Below, in pieces: positions 8,712 through 16,174 of a stretch of DNA of 64,000 nt; within the stretch, counting starts at the first letter, position 1; each line of letters opens with the position of its first letter. Source of the DNA: Thalassovita gelatinovora. GTDB lineage: Bacteria > Pseudomonadota > Alphaproteobacteria > Rhodobacterales > Rhodobacteraceae. Made by a program: the position numbers and the translations under genes. The notes below the pieces were generated by a model, which saw only the letters and a list, made by a program, of their open reading frames with translations, did not search any database and was not told where the DNA came from. The stretch spans positions 186,001 through 250,000 of the forward strand of contig NZ_CYSA01000026.1 in the NCBI RefSeq assembly GCF_001458355.1. The letters run 5' to 3'.

Positions 8712-8751
8712 CCCTCTCATTGATTGCGACGCAATCAACTGCCGGGCAGTG
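8712..8751 (+). repeat. Palindromic insert B (40 bp) inside IS5 transposase
   Basis: This insert sits between ATC and GAT (I and catalytic D), again at a TC/GA junction. It starts CCCTCTC, then has an uninterrupted 8-bp hairpin TTGATTGC-GAC-GCAATCAA, then the palindrome CTGCCGGGCAG and TG. The two ends match insert C exactly, while the central stem differs. Confidence 0.87.
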
Positions 8752-9115
8752 GATGCGACCTGTCTGAAAGCCCATCGCACCGCGTCCAGCCTGGGCGCGA
8801 AAAAGGGGGGGGCGTGGCCGCCTGATCGGTCGCACCAAGGGCGGCATGAATACGAAGCTGCATGCCATCTGTGACAGTCAGGGGCGCCCGATCAACGTCT
8901 TCGTCTCTGCCGGACAAGTCAGCGATTACATCGGGGCGAAGGCGCTGCTCAGCAGCCTGCCGAACGTCGATTGGTTGCTCGGAGATCGCGGCTATGACGC
9001 CGATTGGTTCAGGGAAGCGTTGCAAGACAAAGGGATACGCCCCTGCATCCCCGGTCGAAAACAACGCAAGATCCCCGTCAAATATGACAAGCGCCGCTAC
9101 AAACGCCGCAACCGC

Positions 9116-9156
9116 CCCTCTCGTGACATTACTGCGCAATGCACTGCCGGGCAGTG
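9116..9156 (+). repeat. Palindromic insert C (41 bp) inside IS5 transposase
   Basis: This insert sits between CGC and ATC (R and I of NRIEIMFG). It starts CCCTCTC and ends CTGCCGGGCAGTG, identical to insert B. The centre is a different hairpin, GTG-a-CATT with AATG-CAC closing it over a loop of about 7 nt (one internal A/G mismatch). If the original arginine codon was CGG, the insertion point would be one base to the left. Confidence 0.83.
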
Positions 9157-9298
9157 ATCGAGATCATGTTCGGCAGGCTCAAGGACTGGCGCCGTGTCGC
9201 AACCAGATATGATAGGTGCCCCAGGGTCTTCTGCTCAGCCATAGCTCTCGCCGCAATCGTCATGTTCTGGCTATGAAACGAGAACGTGTCCTGACCCT

Positions 9299-9820
9299 AG
9301 GCCTGAAGAAGCAGACCAACTGCGGAGGCTGCAACAGGCGTTCGATTTGCCATATGCTTGGGTCTTCACCAGTGGCGGCGGGCCCAACAGCACCGCGCGC
9401 ACCGCGATGGGGGTCGGAAACCGCAATGGCGTGGTGTCTATCATGGCGGAACTGGGCGGCGGCGGCGCGGTGTCACCCGACATTCTGGCGATGACCGAAC
9501 GTGGCTTGCAGCGGATTTTGCATACGCTCGGGATGTTGCCCGACTACAAACCTGACGCAGTCCGGGGCACGCGGGAATTTCATGCGCAGGGGTCGGTCTA
9601 TGCTTATCAATCAGGGCTGTTCGAACCGCTGAAAGACATCGGCGATACGGTTGTATCGGGCGAAACCGTCGGGTTGATCCACCATCCTGATACGCCCCTA
9701 CAGGCTGCCGACCAAATCGTTTCCCCCTACGAAGGGTTTGTGCTGTGCAAACGGGCGCTGGCGCAAATCGAACGCGGCGATGCGGCATTCCAAATCGCCC
9801 GTGACGCGGAGCAGCGGTGA
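9299..9820 (+). pseudogene. doeB: N-acetyl-diaminobutyrate deacetylase-like (DoeB/EutE) C-terminal part
   Basis: The reading frame enters directly from the IS5 right end (RPEEADQLRRLQQAFDLPYAW) and continues to the stop at 9820. The FTSGGGPNSTARTAMG stretch, the MAELGGGGAVSPDILA stretch and the C-terminal beta domain (YAYQSGLFEPLKDIGDTV) are those of the succinylglutamate desuccinylase/aspartoacylase family. Linkage to eutB makes DoeB/EutE, which removes acetyl from N-acetyl-diaminobutyrate in ectoine catabolism, the best match. Only about 173 of roughly 330 residues remain, and the N-terminal zinc-binding half is absent. The first ATG inside is 9347. The product is very likely inactive. Confidence 0.72.
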
Positions 9821-10830
9821 TGGCGTATCCGATAGACGTGGCAGATGTGCGTGCTGCGGCCAAAGGGTTGGACGGTATCGTCATCCGCACGCCGGTTCTG
9901 GAAAAACCCGATGTCAACGGAATGCTGGGCGGGCGGCTTCTGCTCAAGGCCGAGACCCTGCAACGGACCGGCGCCTTCAAGATCCGTGGTGCCTATTGGC
10001 GGATGCTTCACATGAGCGCCGCGGAACGCGCGCGGGGCGTCGTGACCTATTCCTCGGGTAATCACGCCCTTGGGGTCGCGCGCGCCGCGCAGATCCTCGG
10101 ATCGACGGCGGTTATCGTCATGCCTGCCGATGCGCCAGAGGCCAAGAAGGCCGCGACCCGTGCGCTTGGTGCCGAGATCGTGACTTTCGACCGCGACTCC
10201 GAAAGCAGCGATGCGGTGGTCGAACATATCGAGAGCGAAACCGGCCGACTGGTCGTCGGACCCAGCACGCACCCTTTGGTGCTGGCAGGGGCGGGGACGG
10301 CTGCGCTGGAACTGCTGGAGCAGGCACAAGAATTGCGAGCCGATCTCGATACCGTTCTGGTGCCCTGCGGCGGGGGTGGGCTGACTGCGGCGACGGCCGT
10401 GGTGATGGCGGATACCTCGCCCGGGACGCAGGTGTTCGCGGCCGAACCTGATCTGTTCGACGACACCCGCCGGTCGCTGATCGCAGACAAGCGCGTCGGC
10501 AATCCTGCGGGGCGCGGCACGATCTGTGACGCGATCATGACCCCGATCCCCAATGCCGTGACCTTTCCGATCAACCATGCATTACTGGCGGGTGGGGTGA
10601 CAGCCACCGATGCCGAGGTCCGCGCCGCAATGCGTTTCGCCTTTGAGCATTTCAAGCTGGTAACAGAACCGGGCGCAGTGGTCGGTCTGGCCGCAATCCT
10701 GAGCGGCCGGGTGCCGATCAAGGGCCGTGCGGTGGCCACTGTTATTACCGGGGGCAACATCGACCCGGCCCGCTTTTCCGATCTCCTTGGCGCAGCCGCC
10801 TTGACCCACGAAGGGACCATTCAGAAATGA
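9820..10830 (+). CDS. eutB: PLP-dependent threonine/serine dehydratase-like, hydroxyectoine utilization EutB
   Basis: This fold-type II PLP enzyme has 336 residues, with the lysine of GAFKIRGA at residue 54 forming the internal aldimine, [10 protein letters not shown] (about 79), and a glycine-rich phosphate loop PCGGGGL (about 183). Family members eliminate water from hydroxy-amino acids. The preceding doeB-like gene suggests EutB, the dehydratase of hydroxyectoine breakdown, rather than a biosynthetic threonine deaminase (no ACT domain). The start could be GTG 9817 or ATG 9820, both overlapping the doeB stop. Its 3' end overlaps acr3 by 4 nt. With doeB broken and the rest of the eut/doe genes absent, its role here is uncertain. 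Confidence 0.78.
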   Translation: MAYPIDVADVRAAAKGLDGIVIRTPVLEKPDVNGMLGGRLLLKAETLQRTGAFKIRGAYWRMLHMSAAERARGVVTYSSGNHALGVARAAQILGSTAVIVMPADAPEAKKAATRALGAEIVTFDRDSESSDAVVEHIESETGRLVVGPSTHPLVLAGAGTAALELLEQAQELRADLDTVLVPCGGGGLTAATAVVMADTSPGTQVFAAEPDLFDDTRRSLIADKRVGNPAGRGTICDAIMTPIPNAVTFPINHALLAGGVTATDAEVRAAMRFAFEHFKLVTEPGAVVGLAAILSGRVPIKGRAVATVITGGNIDPARFSDLLGAAALTHEGTIQK

Positions 10831-11879
10831 CCGAAACCACCAAGACAAACAGCGGCGTCATGGGCGCTTTTGAACGCTACCTGACCCTCTGGGTCGCGCT
10901 TGCCATGATCGCCGGGATCGGGATCGGCACTGTCGCGCCGGGGCTGGTCGGCGCCATCGCCAGCGCCGAGGTCGCCTCGATCAACCTCGTCGTCGCGGTT
11001 CTGATCTGGGCGATGGTCTACCCAATGATGGTCAGCGTCGATTTCGGCGCCGTCAAGGGCGTGGCGCGGCAACCTAAGGGCCTGCTTGTCACGCTAGCGG
11101 TGAACTGGCTGATCAAGCCGTTCACCATGGCGTTTCTCGCGGTGCTGTTTTTCGAACATGTCTTTGCCCGCTTCATCGACCCCCAGGATGCCGGCCAGTA
11201 CATCGCTGGGCTGATCCTTTTGGGGGCTGCGCCCTGCACCGCGATGGTGTTCGTCTGGTCGCAGCTGACGCGGGGCGACGCGACCTACACGCTGGTTCAA
11301 GTGTCGGTGAACGATCTGATCATGGTGGTTGCCTTTGCACCCATCGTGGCATTTCTTCTGGGCGTCACCGACATTGTAGTACCGTGGGAAACGCTGGTGC
11401 TGGCGACTGTTCTTTACGTTGTGCTGCCGCTTGCGGCTGGGCTGGCGACGCGTCGCGCATTGCGCAGCCCGGAACGGATCGCAGCGTTCACCGCGCGGAT
11501 CAAGCCGTGGTCGGTTGTCGGGTTGATCGTGACGGTGGCGATCCTGTTCGGCCTTCAGGGCGAGGTGATCTTGCAAAGACCCTTCCTGATCGCGCTGATC
11601 GCGGTGCCCATCGTGATCCAGTCTTACGGCATTTTCGCGCTGGCCTATGGTGCGGCCTATGTCCTGCGGGTGCCGCACCGCATTGCCGCTCCCTGCGCCA
11701 TGATCGGTACATCGAATTTCTTCGAACTGGCCGTGGCCGTCGCCATCAGCCTGTTCGGTCTGAACTCCGGCGCGGCATTGGCAACCGTCGTCGGCGTTCT
11801 GGTCGAGGTGCCCGTCATGTTGTCTCTGGTCGCGTTTGCAAACCGGACCCGCGCAAGCTTCCCGAAGCCTTCGGCATGA
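10827..11879 (+). CDS. acr3: Arsenite efflux permease, ACR3 family
   Basis: This is an inner-membrane As(III) exporter of 350 residues with ten predicted hydrophobic helices. ACR3 hallmarks are visible: [10 protein letters not shown] (about 57), [18 protein letters not shown] with the conserved cysteine (about 136), and the late [20 protein letters not shown] (about 292). These separate it from ArsB. Its ATG overlaps the eutB stop (ATGA), an unusual coupling of an arsenic gene to an ectoine gene. arsR and an arsP-like permease lie downstream. No arsC is in the window. Confidence 0.9.
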   Translation: MTETTKTNSGVMGAFERYLTLWVALAMIAGIGIGTVAPGLVGAIASAEVASINLVVAVLIWAMVYPMMVSVDFGAVKGVARQPKGLLVTLAVNWLIKPFTMAFLAVLFFEHVFARFIDPQDAGQYIAGLILLGAAPCTAMVFVWSQLTRGDATYTLVQVSVNDLIMVVAFAPIVAFLLGVTDIVVPWETLVLATVLYVVLPLAAGLATRRALRSPERIAAFTARIKPWSVVGLIVTVAILFGLQGEVILQRPFLIALIAVPIVIQSYGIFALAYGAAYVLRVPHRIAAPCAMIGTSNFFELAVAVAISLFGLNSGAALATVVGVLVEVPVMLSLVAFANRTRASFPKPSA

Positions 11880-12226
11880 CAGTGTTCGACTTCGATACCG
11901 GGATCGCCCGGCGCCCGCACTCAAGGTGCATCCAATGGTTTTGGGGCAGGACGGTGCAGAGATTTTTGCCGCTGGCGTGGCCGACATGGATTTCTGTCCG
12001 CCGCCGGCCGTGTTGCAAGCGATGGCAGACAGGGTGGCGCACGGCGTTTTCGGATACGAGGCTGTGCCCGATGGCTTGCTGCCTGCACTGACGGATTGGC
12101 TGAAGGGCCGACAGGGTTGGCACGTCAACCCGACCCACATCCTGCGCGCGCCCAACGTGCTCAATATCCTCGCCATGGCCGCGTGCCTCTTCACTCAAAA
12201 GGGTGACGGTATCATCGTTCAGCCGC
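11876..12226 (+). pseudogene. PatB/MalY-type aminotransferase N-terminal remnant
   Basis: The ATG at 11876 overlaps the acr3 stop and gives [14 protein letters not shown], then the frame is lost. One base over, the protein continues LKVHPMVLGQDGAEIFAAGV, VADMDFCPPPAVLQAMADRV, HGVFGYEAVPDGL and PNVLNILAMAACL up to QPP at about 12226. This is the N-terminal third of a class I/II cystathionine beta-lyase-like aminotransferase; the PLP lysine is not reached. The remainder is replaced by an arsH fragment, so the copy is both frameshifted (about 11915) and truncated. Confidence 0.72.
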
Positions 12227-12466
12227 CTGATGATCGAAGAAGCCGCCCGGGTGTTGACCGGTTTGGCGCGGAAACCCGCAGCTTAAACCCTTCGCGCCTG
12301 CCGCTGCCGGATGATACCGAGGCAAGCCATCCCAAGGTGCAAGAATTGCGCGACCTCGTCACCTGGTGTGATGGCATGGTCTGGTGTTCGCCCGAACGGC
12401 ACGGCACCATGACCGCTATCATGAAGGCGCAGATCGACTGGATTCCGCTGTCGCTGGACGCGAAAA
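12226..12466 (+). pseudogene. arsH: ArsH fragment (NADPH-dependent FMN reductase, organoarsenical resistance)
   Basis: It reads MIEEAARVLTGL, then (after one missing base at about 12263) GAETRSLNPSRLPLPDD, SHPKVQELRDLVTWCDGMVW and SPERHGTMTAIMKAQIDWI, a close match to the middle of ArsH flavoproteins. The N-terminus and the C-terminal third are missing. It is fused directly to the PatB-like remnant at its 5' side and ends about 40 nt before arsR. It is a deletion product and cannot be functional. Confidence 0.75.
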
Positions 12467-12478
12467 AGAATCATTTAA

Positions 12479-12498
12479 ATAACCGGAAATATGGTTAT
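12479..12498. promoter_or_regulatory. Candidate ArsR operator
   Basis: The inverted repeat ATAACC / GGTTAT, with an 8-bp A/T-rich spacer, lies immediately before arsR. This is the sort of imperfect palindrome ArsR-family repressors bind. It overlaps the upstream candidate start codon (ATG 12491), which argues that translation begins at 12509. A related AT-rich stretch (AATAACTAATATACCGG) lies before the arsP-like gene at 12855-12871. Confidence 0.5.
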
Positions 12499-12508
12499 AT
12501 TAATCCCC

Positions 12509-12826
12509 ATGACAACGACCAGCCCCCATGCCCGCGCCCTTGCCGCCCTCGGCCACGATGCCCGCCTGTCGATCTTTCGCCTTCTGGTGAAGGCCGGTGA
12601 CGGCGGGTTGCGGGTGGGCGAAATCGGTCAGCATTTGGGGCTGGCGCCTTCGACGCTGGCGCATCATCTTTCGACGCTGGTCGATGCCGGCCTCGTGCTG
12701 CAGGCAAAACAGGGGCGCGAGGTGTTCAACAAGGTCGACTTCCCGGCCATGCATCGCCTTCAGACTTTCCTGTCCGAAGAGTGCTGCATAGGTGTGACGA
12801 CCCAATCCGAGGAGGATGCGGCATGA
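12509..12826 (+). CDS. arsR: ArsR-family metalloregulator
   Basis: This small winged-helix repressor has 105 residues (111 if the ATG at 12491 is used): ALAALGHDARLSIFRLLV, the recognition segment GLAPSTLAHHLSTLVDAGLV, and a wing QAKQGREVFNKVDF. Near the C-terminus it has a cysteine pair, EECCIG, a plausible As(III) ligand site in the type seen in alphaproteobacterial ArsR, rather than the CVC of the classic alpha3 helix. It precedes the permease and MFS genes and probably represses them and itself. Confidence 0.88.
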   Translation: MTTTSPHARALAALGHDARLSIFRLLVKAGDGGLRVGEIGQHLGLAPSTLAHHLSTLVDAGLVLQAKQGREVFNKVDFPAMHRLQTFLSEECCIGVTTQSEEDAA

Positions 12827-12881
12827 CTCGCAAGCCTCCTTTTTTAGGGCCTGAAATAACTAATATACCGGAGATACGGTG

Positions 12882-13934
12882 ATGAGAGATACGGCATTTT
12901 CAACCAACGGGCCGCGGGCCGTATTAAGGCATCTTTGGCAGGATCAGCGTGTCTGGCTGGCCTCGGCGCTGATCATCGGCGTTCTGATGGTGGTCGATCC
13001 GCGCCAAGCGGTGGACAGCACCGGCTTCGCGGCCGCGGCCTTGCTGCACACCGCGCCCTACCTGATCCTGTCCATCGCCATCGCTGCCTGGGCGGGGGCG
13101 ACTGGCGCCGATAACCTGATCGCCAAGGCATTTACCGGCGCGCCGCTGCTGATGATCGGCCTTGGGGCGCTGGCGGGGGGGCTTTCGCCGTTCTGCTCTT
13201 GCGGGGTGATCCCGCTGATCGCGGCCCTGTTGGCGATGGGGGTACCGTTGTCGGCGGTGATGGCCTTCTGGCTGGCTTCGCCGATCATGGATCCGTCGAT
13301 GTTCGTGCTGACCGCTGGTGTCCTTGGGGCGGAATTTGCGGTGGCGAAAACCTTCGCTGCCATTGGTCTTGGTCTGTTCGGCGGTCTTGTCGTTTACCTG
13401 CTGATGCGGGGCGGAGCCTTTGCCGATCCACTACGCGAAGGCATTGGCAATGGCGGCTGCGGCGGTTCGAAAGTCCGCGCCCCCCAACCTGTGGTCTGGC
13501 GCTTCTGGACCGAACCCGACCGCCGCGCGAAATTCGGCAAGACGGCGCTGACCACGACGCTGTTCCTGGCCAAATGGCTGACGCTGGCTTTTCTGCTCGA
13601 GAGCCTGATGCTGGCATGGATCCCGGCTGAAACCGTGACTGCGGCTCTTGGTGGCACCGGTCTGATGCCCATCGTCTCGGCGACCCTGGTGGGTGTCCCG
13701 GCCTACCTCAACGGCTATGCCGCGCTGCCGCTGGTTGGCGGGCTGATCGAACAGGGAATGGCGCCGGGGGCCGGCATGGCCTTTCTCGTCGCGGGTGGGG
13801 TCACGTCAATTCCCGCAGCAATGGCGGTCTGGGCACTGGCCCGACCGCAGGTGTTCGCGCTCTATATCGGGCTGTCGCTGACGGGTGCTTTTGCATCGGG
13901 ACTGCTGTTTCAACTCTGGGTGTCGATGGCCTGA
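12882..13934 (+). CDS. ArsP/YraQ-type (DUF318) permease, probable organoarsenical or metal efflux
   Basis: This membrane protein of 350 residues belongs to the DUF318/YraQ permease family. It has the hallmark SPFCSCGVIPLIAALLAMG (about residues 105-123) and the second half-repeat VSATLVGVPAYLNGYAALPL. The paired cysteines in FCSCG match those reported as important in ArsP methylarsenite efflux permeases. A glycine/cysteine-containing loop (GNGGCGGSK) separates the two halves. It sits 55 nt after arsR, and a Shine-Dalgarno (CGGAGA) precedes the ATG at 12882. The ars context supports arsenic export; Cu/Zn export is the main alternative. Confidence 0.82.
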   Translation: MRDTAFSTNGPRAVLRHLWQDQRVWLASALIIGVLMVVDPRQAVDSTGFAAAALLHTAPYLILSIAIAAWAGATGADNLIAKAFTGAPLLMIGLGALAGGLSPFCSCGVIPLIAALLAMGVPLSAVMAFWLASPIMDPSMFVLTAGVLGAEFAVAKTFAAIGLGLFGGLVVYLLMRGGAFADPLREGIGNGGCGGSKVRAPQPVVWRFWTEPDRRAKFGKTALTTTLFLAKWLTLAFLLESLMLAWIPAETVTAALGGTGLMPIVSATLVGVPAYLNGYAALPLVGGLIEQGMAPGAGMAFLVAGGVTSIPAAMAVWALARPQVFALYIGLSLTGAFASGLLFQLWVSMA

Positions 13935-13989
13935 ACACATGCGGCGAGGCACGTGGCCTCGCCGCCCCCACTTCAGGCAGAACAGAGCC

Positions 13990-15150
13990 ATGATTCCAAG
14001 ACTCATTTCGCGACAGCGCAACGTGATCGTCGCCGCCCTCGGCACATCTCTCACTGTCAGCTGGGCGTCCAGCTACTATATTCCTGCTGTTCTGGCGGTT
14101 CCAATGGCCGCAGAGTTCGGCCTTTCGCCGGTCTGGGTCTTCGGTGCCTTTTCCATGGCGATGGTCGTTTCCGCAATTGTTGGTCCTTGGGCCGGTGCGA
14201 GGATCGACAGTGTCGGTGGGCGTGGCGTCCTGATGCTGTCGATCCTGGTCTTCGCAAGCGGTCTCGGCATTCTGGCTGTTGCCCCTTCTCCGGTCATCCT
14301 GTTCGCGGGGTGGGGGGTGATCGGTCTCGGCATGGGGATCGGTCTCTACGAGGCGGGTTTCGCCACGCTGGCAGGGATCTATGGCAAGGACGCGCGCGGG
14401 CCGATTACGGGCATCACACTGATTGCAGGATTTGCCAGCACGGTCGGTTGGCCCTTATCGGGGGTGATGCTCGCGACCTGGGGTTGGCGCGAAGCCTGTC
14501 TCGGCTGGGTGTTGATCCACCTATTCCTGGCTCTGCCGCTCAACGCCTGGCTACCGAAAGGAACGAATTCAATCGTCAAGGCGAACGCCCCGGAAGAAAT
14601 CGGAGAGCAACCATCGCGGATGGCGCTCGCGCTCCTTGCCTTTGTCTTTGCGGCAACCTGGTTCAACGCAACCGCCATGGCGGCGCATCTGCCTGGGCTG
14701 CTACAGACCGCAGGGGCCAGCACCGCTGTCGCCATCGCTGCTGGTGCCCTTATCGGCCCGGCGCAAGTCGCGGCGCGCGTACTGGAATTCAGTCTGTTGC
14801 GCCGCTACCATCCGCTTGTGTCAACCCGGCTTGCAGCAGCAGCCCATCCGCTCGCCGCTGCGGCGCTGGTGACATTCGGTGGGCCTGCAGCCTTCATCTT
14901 CGCGATCTTACACGGAGCGGGCAATGGCATCCTGACCATCGCGAAGGGTACGCTGCCGCTCGCCTTGTTCGGAGCGATAGGCTACGGGCAGCGCATCGGC
15001 TGGCTGAGCGCCCCGGCGCGCATCCTACAAGCGGCAGCACCGCTGCTCTTCGGGGCCGCCCTCTCGACATGGGGCTTGTCGGCCATCTATCTGACAGCTG
15101 GAATTGGAATGGCGTCGATGGCTGCGCTGATCATACTGAGACGAACTTGA
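13990..15150 (+). CDS. MFS transporter associated with the ars cluster
   Basis: This major facilitator of 386 residues has twelve predicted helices. It starts MIPRLISRQRNVIVAALGTS and contains an MFS-type GARIDSVGGRGVLM loop between helices 2 and 3. It lies 55 nt downstream of the arsP-like gene with no terminator visible, so it probably belongs to the ars operon; MFS exporters are recurrent there. The substrate is unknown. The longer frame from 13885 lies inside the previous gene, and the ATG at 13990 is preceded by CAGAGC. Confidence 0.8.
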   Translation: MIPRLISRQRNVIVAALGTSLTVSWASSYYIPAVLAVPMAAEFGLSPVWVFGAFSMAMVVSAIVGPWAGARIDSVGGRGVLMLSILVFASGLGILAVAPSPVILFAGWGVIGLGMGIGLYEAGFATLAGIYGKDARGPITGITLIAGFASTVGWPLSGVMLATWGWREACLGWVLIHLFLALPLNAWLPKGTNSIVKANAPEEIGEQPSRMALALLAFVFAATWFNATAMAAHLPGLLQTAGASTAVAIAAGALIGPAQVAARVLEFSLLRRYHPLVSTRLAAAAHPLAAAALVTFGGPAAFIFAILHGAGNGILTIAKGTLPLALFGAIGYGQRIGWLSAPARILQAAAPLLFGAALSTWGLSAIYLTAGIGMASMAALIILRRT

Positions 15151-15279
15151 GCGTCACAACCGGCACAACGCGATCCTCACCGTAAGAGGATCGTCTGGTT
15201 GCAGGCATGGCAGGGTTTCCGCATGTGCCCGCATGGCGGGTCGGGCCGAAATTTTGCCGCGATTGTGCGCCGCCGTTTT

Positions 15280-16038
15280 CTATGCAGGTTTCAGTTTGCG
15301 GTAGAAGCGCATCAGTTGCACACCGATGCGCACGGCCCAACCGGGAACTTTGGGCATCCAGACGCCGACTGCGGCCTGATAGGACGGGCGCTCTTGCTGG
15401 TGTTTCGCCCAGACAAGAATGCCCGGATAGGGGCGGAAATCAAAGCCGAGCATGTTGAGCAACACATATTGCGGCAACCACGCGACATCCGCGAGGCTTT
15501 GCGCATCGCCCACAAGGTACGCGTGATCTTGCAGGCGGTTTTCCATTCGGGCGAATACATCGGCAAGCATCTTGCGCGCGACCTCGATTTCCGCGTCGCT
15601 GAACCCGTCCAGCGAATGCTGATGAAATGCGATCAGCGATTTATCCGGCTGGATATCGGCGTAATGCGCCATGTCAGACCGGTTTTTCGATGCGCCGCCG
15701 GTGCTGCCATAGACCCAGGTCTTGATCGCTTTCATATGCAGGGACGCGGCCAGATCGACCCACTCTTTGGCTTCTGCGGCGAGGGTGGGATCGGCCGACA
15801 AAAGGGACGGTTCGGGAAACTTGTCTTCGAGATAGTACAGGATGTCGGCGGATTCCGTCACCACAACGCCATCATCTACGATCGCGGGCACCAAGCCCTT
15901 GGGGTTGATCGCCAGATACCAGTCTTTCAGGTTTTCCTGATGGCCAAGGTCGATTTCATGCGAGATCCATTTCAACCGCTTTTCTTCCAGCGCGATGCGC
16001 ACCCGCATAGAGCAGTTGGACAGACCCGCGTGATACAT
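15280..16038 (-). CDS. Glutathione S-transferase family protein
   Basis: A cytosolic GST-like protein of 252 residues. The thioredoxin-fold N-terminal domain starts MYHAGLSNCSMRVRIALEEK, continues with NPKGLVPAIVDDG and has the glutathione-binding ESADILYYLEDKFPEP motif (about 62-77). A helical C-terminal domain with AYLVGDAQSLADVAWLPQYV follows. The catalytic position is occupied by SNCSMRVR. The coding pattern appears to extend about 20 codons upstream (PTPILPTDNPDITALKG) without a standard start codon, so the true start may be non-canonical or the 5' end altered. No partner gene is evident. Confidence 0.82.
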   Translation of the reverse strand: MYHAGLSNCSMRVRIALEEKRLKWISHEIDLGHQENLKDWYLAINPKGLVPAIVDDGVVVTESADILYYLEDKFPEPSLLSADPTLAAEAKEWVDLAASLHMKAIKTWVYGSTGGASKNRSDMAHYADIQPDKSLIAFHQHSLDGFSDAEIEVARKMLADVFARMENRLQDHAYLVGDAQSLADVAWLPQYVLLNMLGFDFRPYPGILVWAKHQQERPSYQAAVGVWMPKVPGWAVRIGVQLMRFYRKLKPA

Positions 16039-16174
16039 ATGGATGCCTTTGAGCGCGGTGATGTCGGGATTGTCAGTGGGAAGAATCGGCGTGGGGGGAC
16101 CTTATCGAAGGGCCTGTTCTGCCGATGATGAACCAGCGGAACAGGCGGAAGGGCTGCTGACGGGCGGTTGCCCG

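Larger units (their letters stand above)
8396..9276 (+). pseudogene. IS5-family transposase, interrupted by three inserts and one indel
   Basis: Taking out 8480-8519, 8712-8751 and 9116-9156 gives one continuous IS5 transposase: MSDLFWLSDAQMARLEPYF, then KPRV joined to DDRRVLSG, KKTVMI joined to DATCLKAH, then LLGDRGYDADWF, and RRNR joined to IEIMFGRLKDWR, ending MFWL. One further defect remains: a run of eight G at 8795-8802 has one base too many for GAKKGGRGRL. The second insert falls immediately before the catalytic Asp codon (MID), and the third two codons before the catalytic Glu (IE). The gene cannot make a normal protein in this state. Confidence 0.85.
8333..9297 (+). mobile_element. 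IS5-family (IS427-like) insertion sequence with three nested palindromic inserts
   Basis: The ends are GGCTCAGGAC (8333-8342) and GTCCTGACCC (9288-9297), imperfect inverted repeats typical of the IS427 group of IS5, flanked on both sides by TA. The element is 965 bp. Subtracting three inserts of 40, 40 and 41 bp leaves about 844 bp, the normal size for this group. It interrupts an aspartoacylase-like (doeB) gene on its right and IS110 debris on its left. Confidence 0.83.

Noticed and set aside
9347-9820. A complete small protein starting at ATG 9347
   Set aside because: The homology to DoeB/aspartoacylase begins upstream, right at the IS end, so this is the tail of a truncated gene rather than an independent gene.
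11094-12194. A 366-codon minus-strand open frame
   Set aside because: It is antisense to acr3, whose protein is unmistakable.
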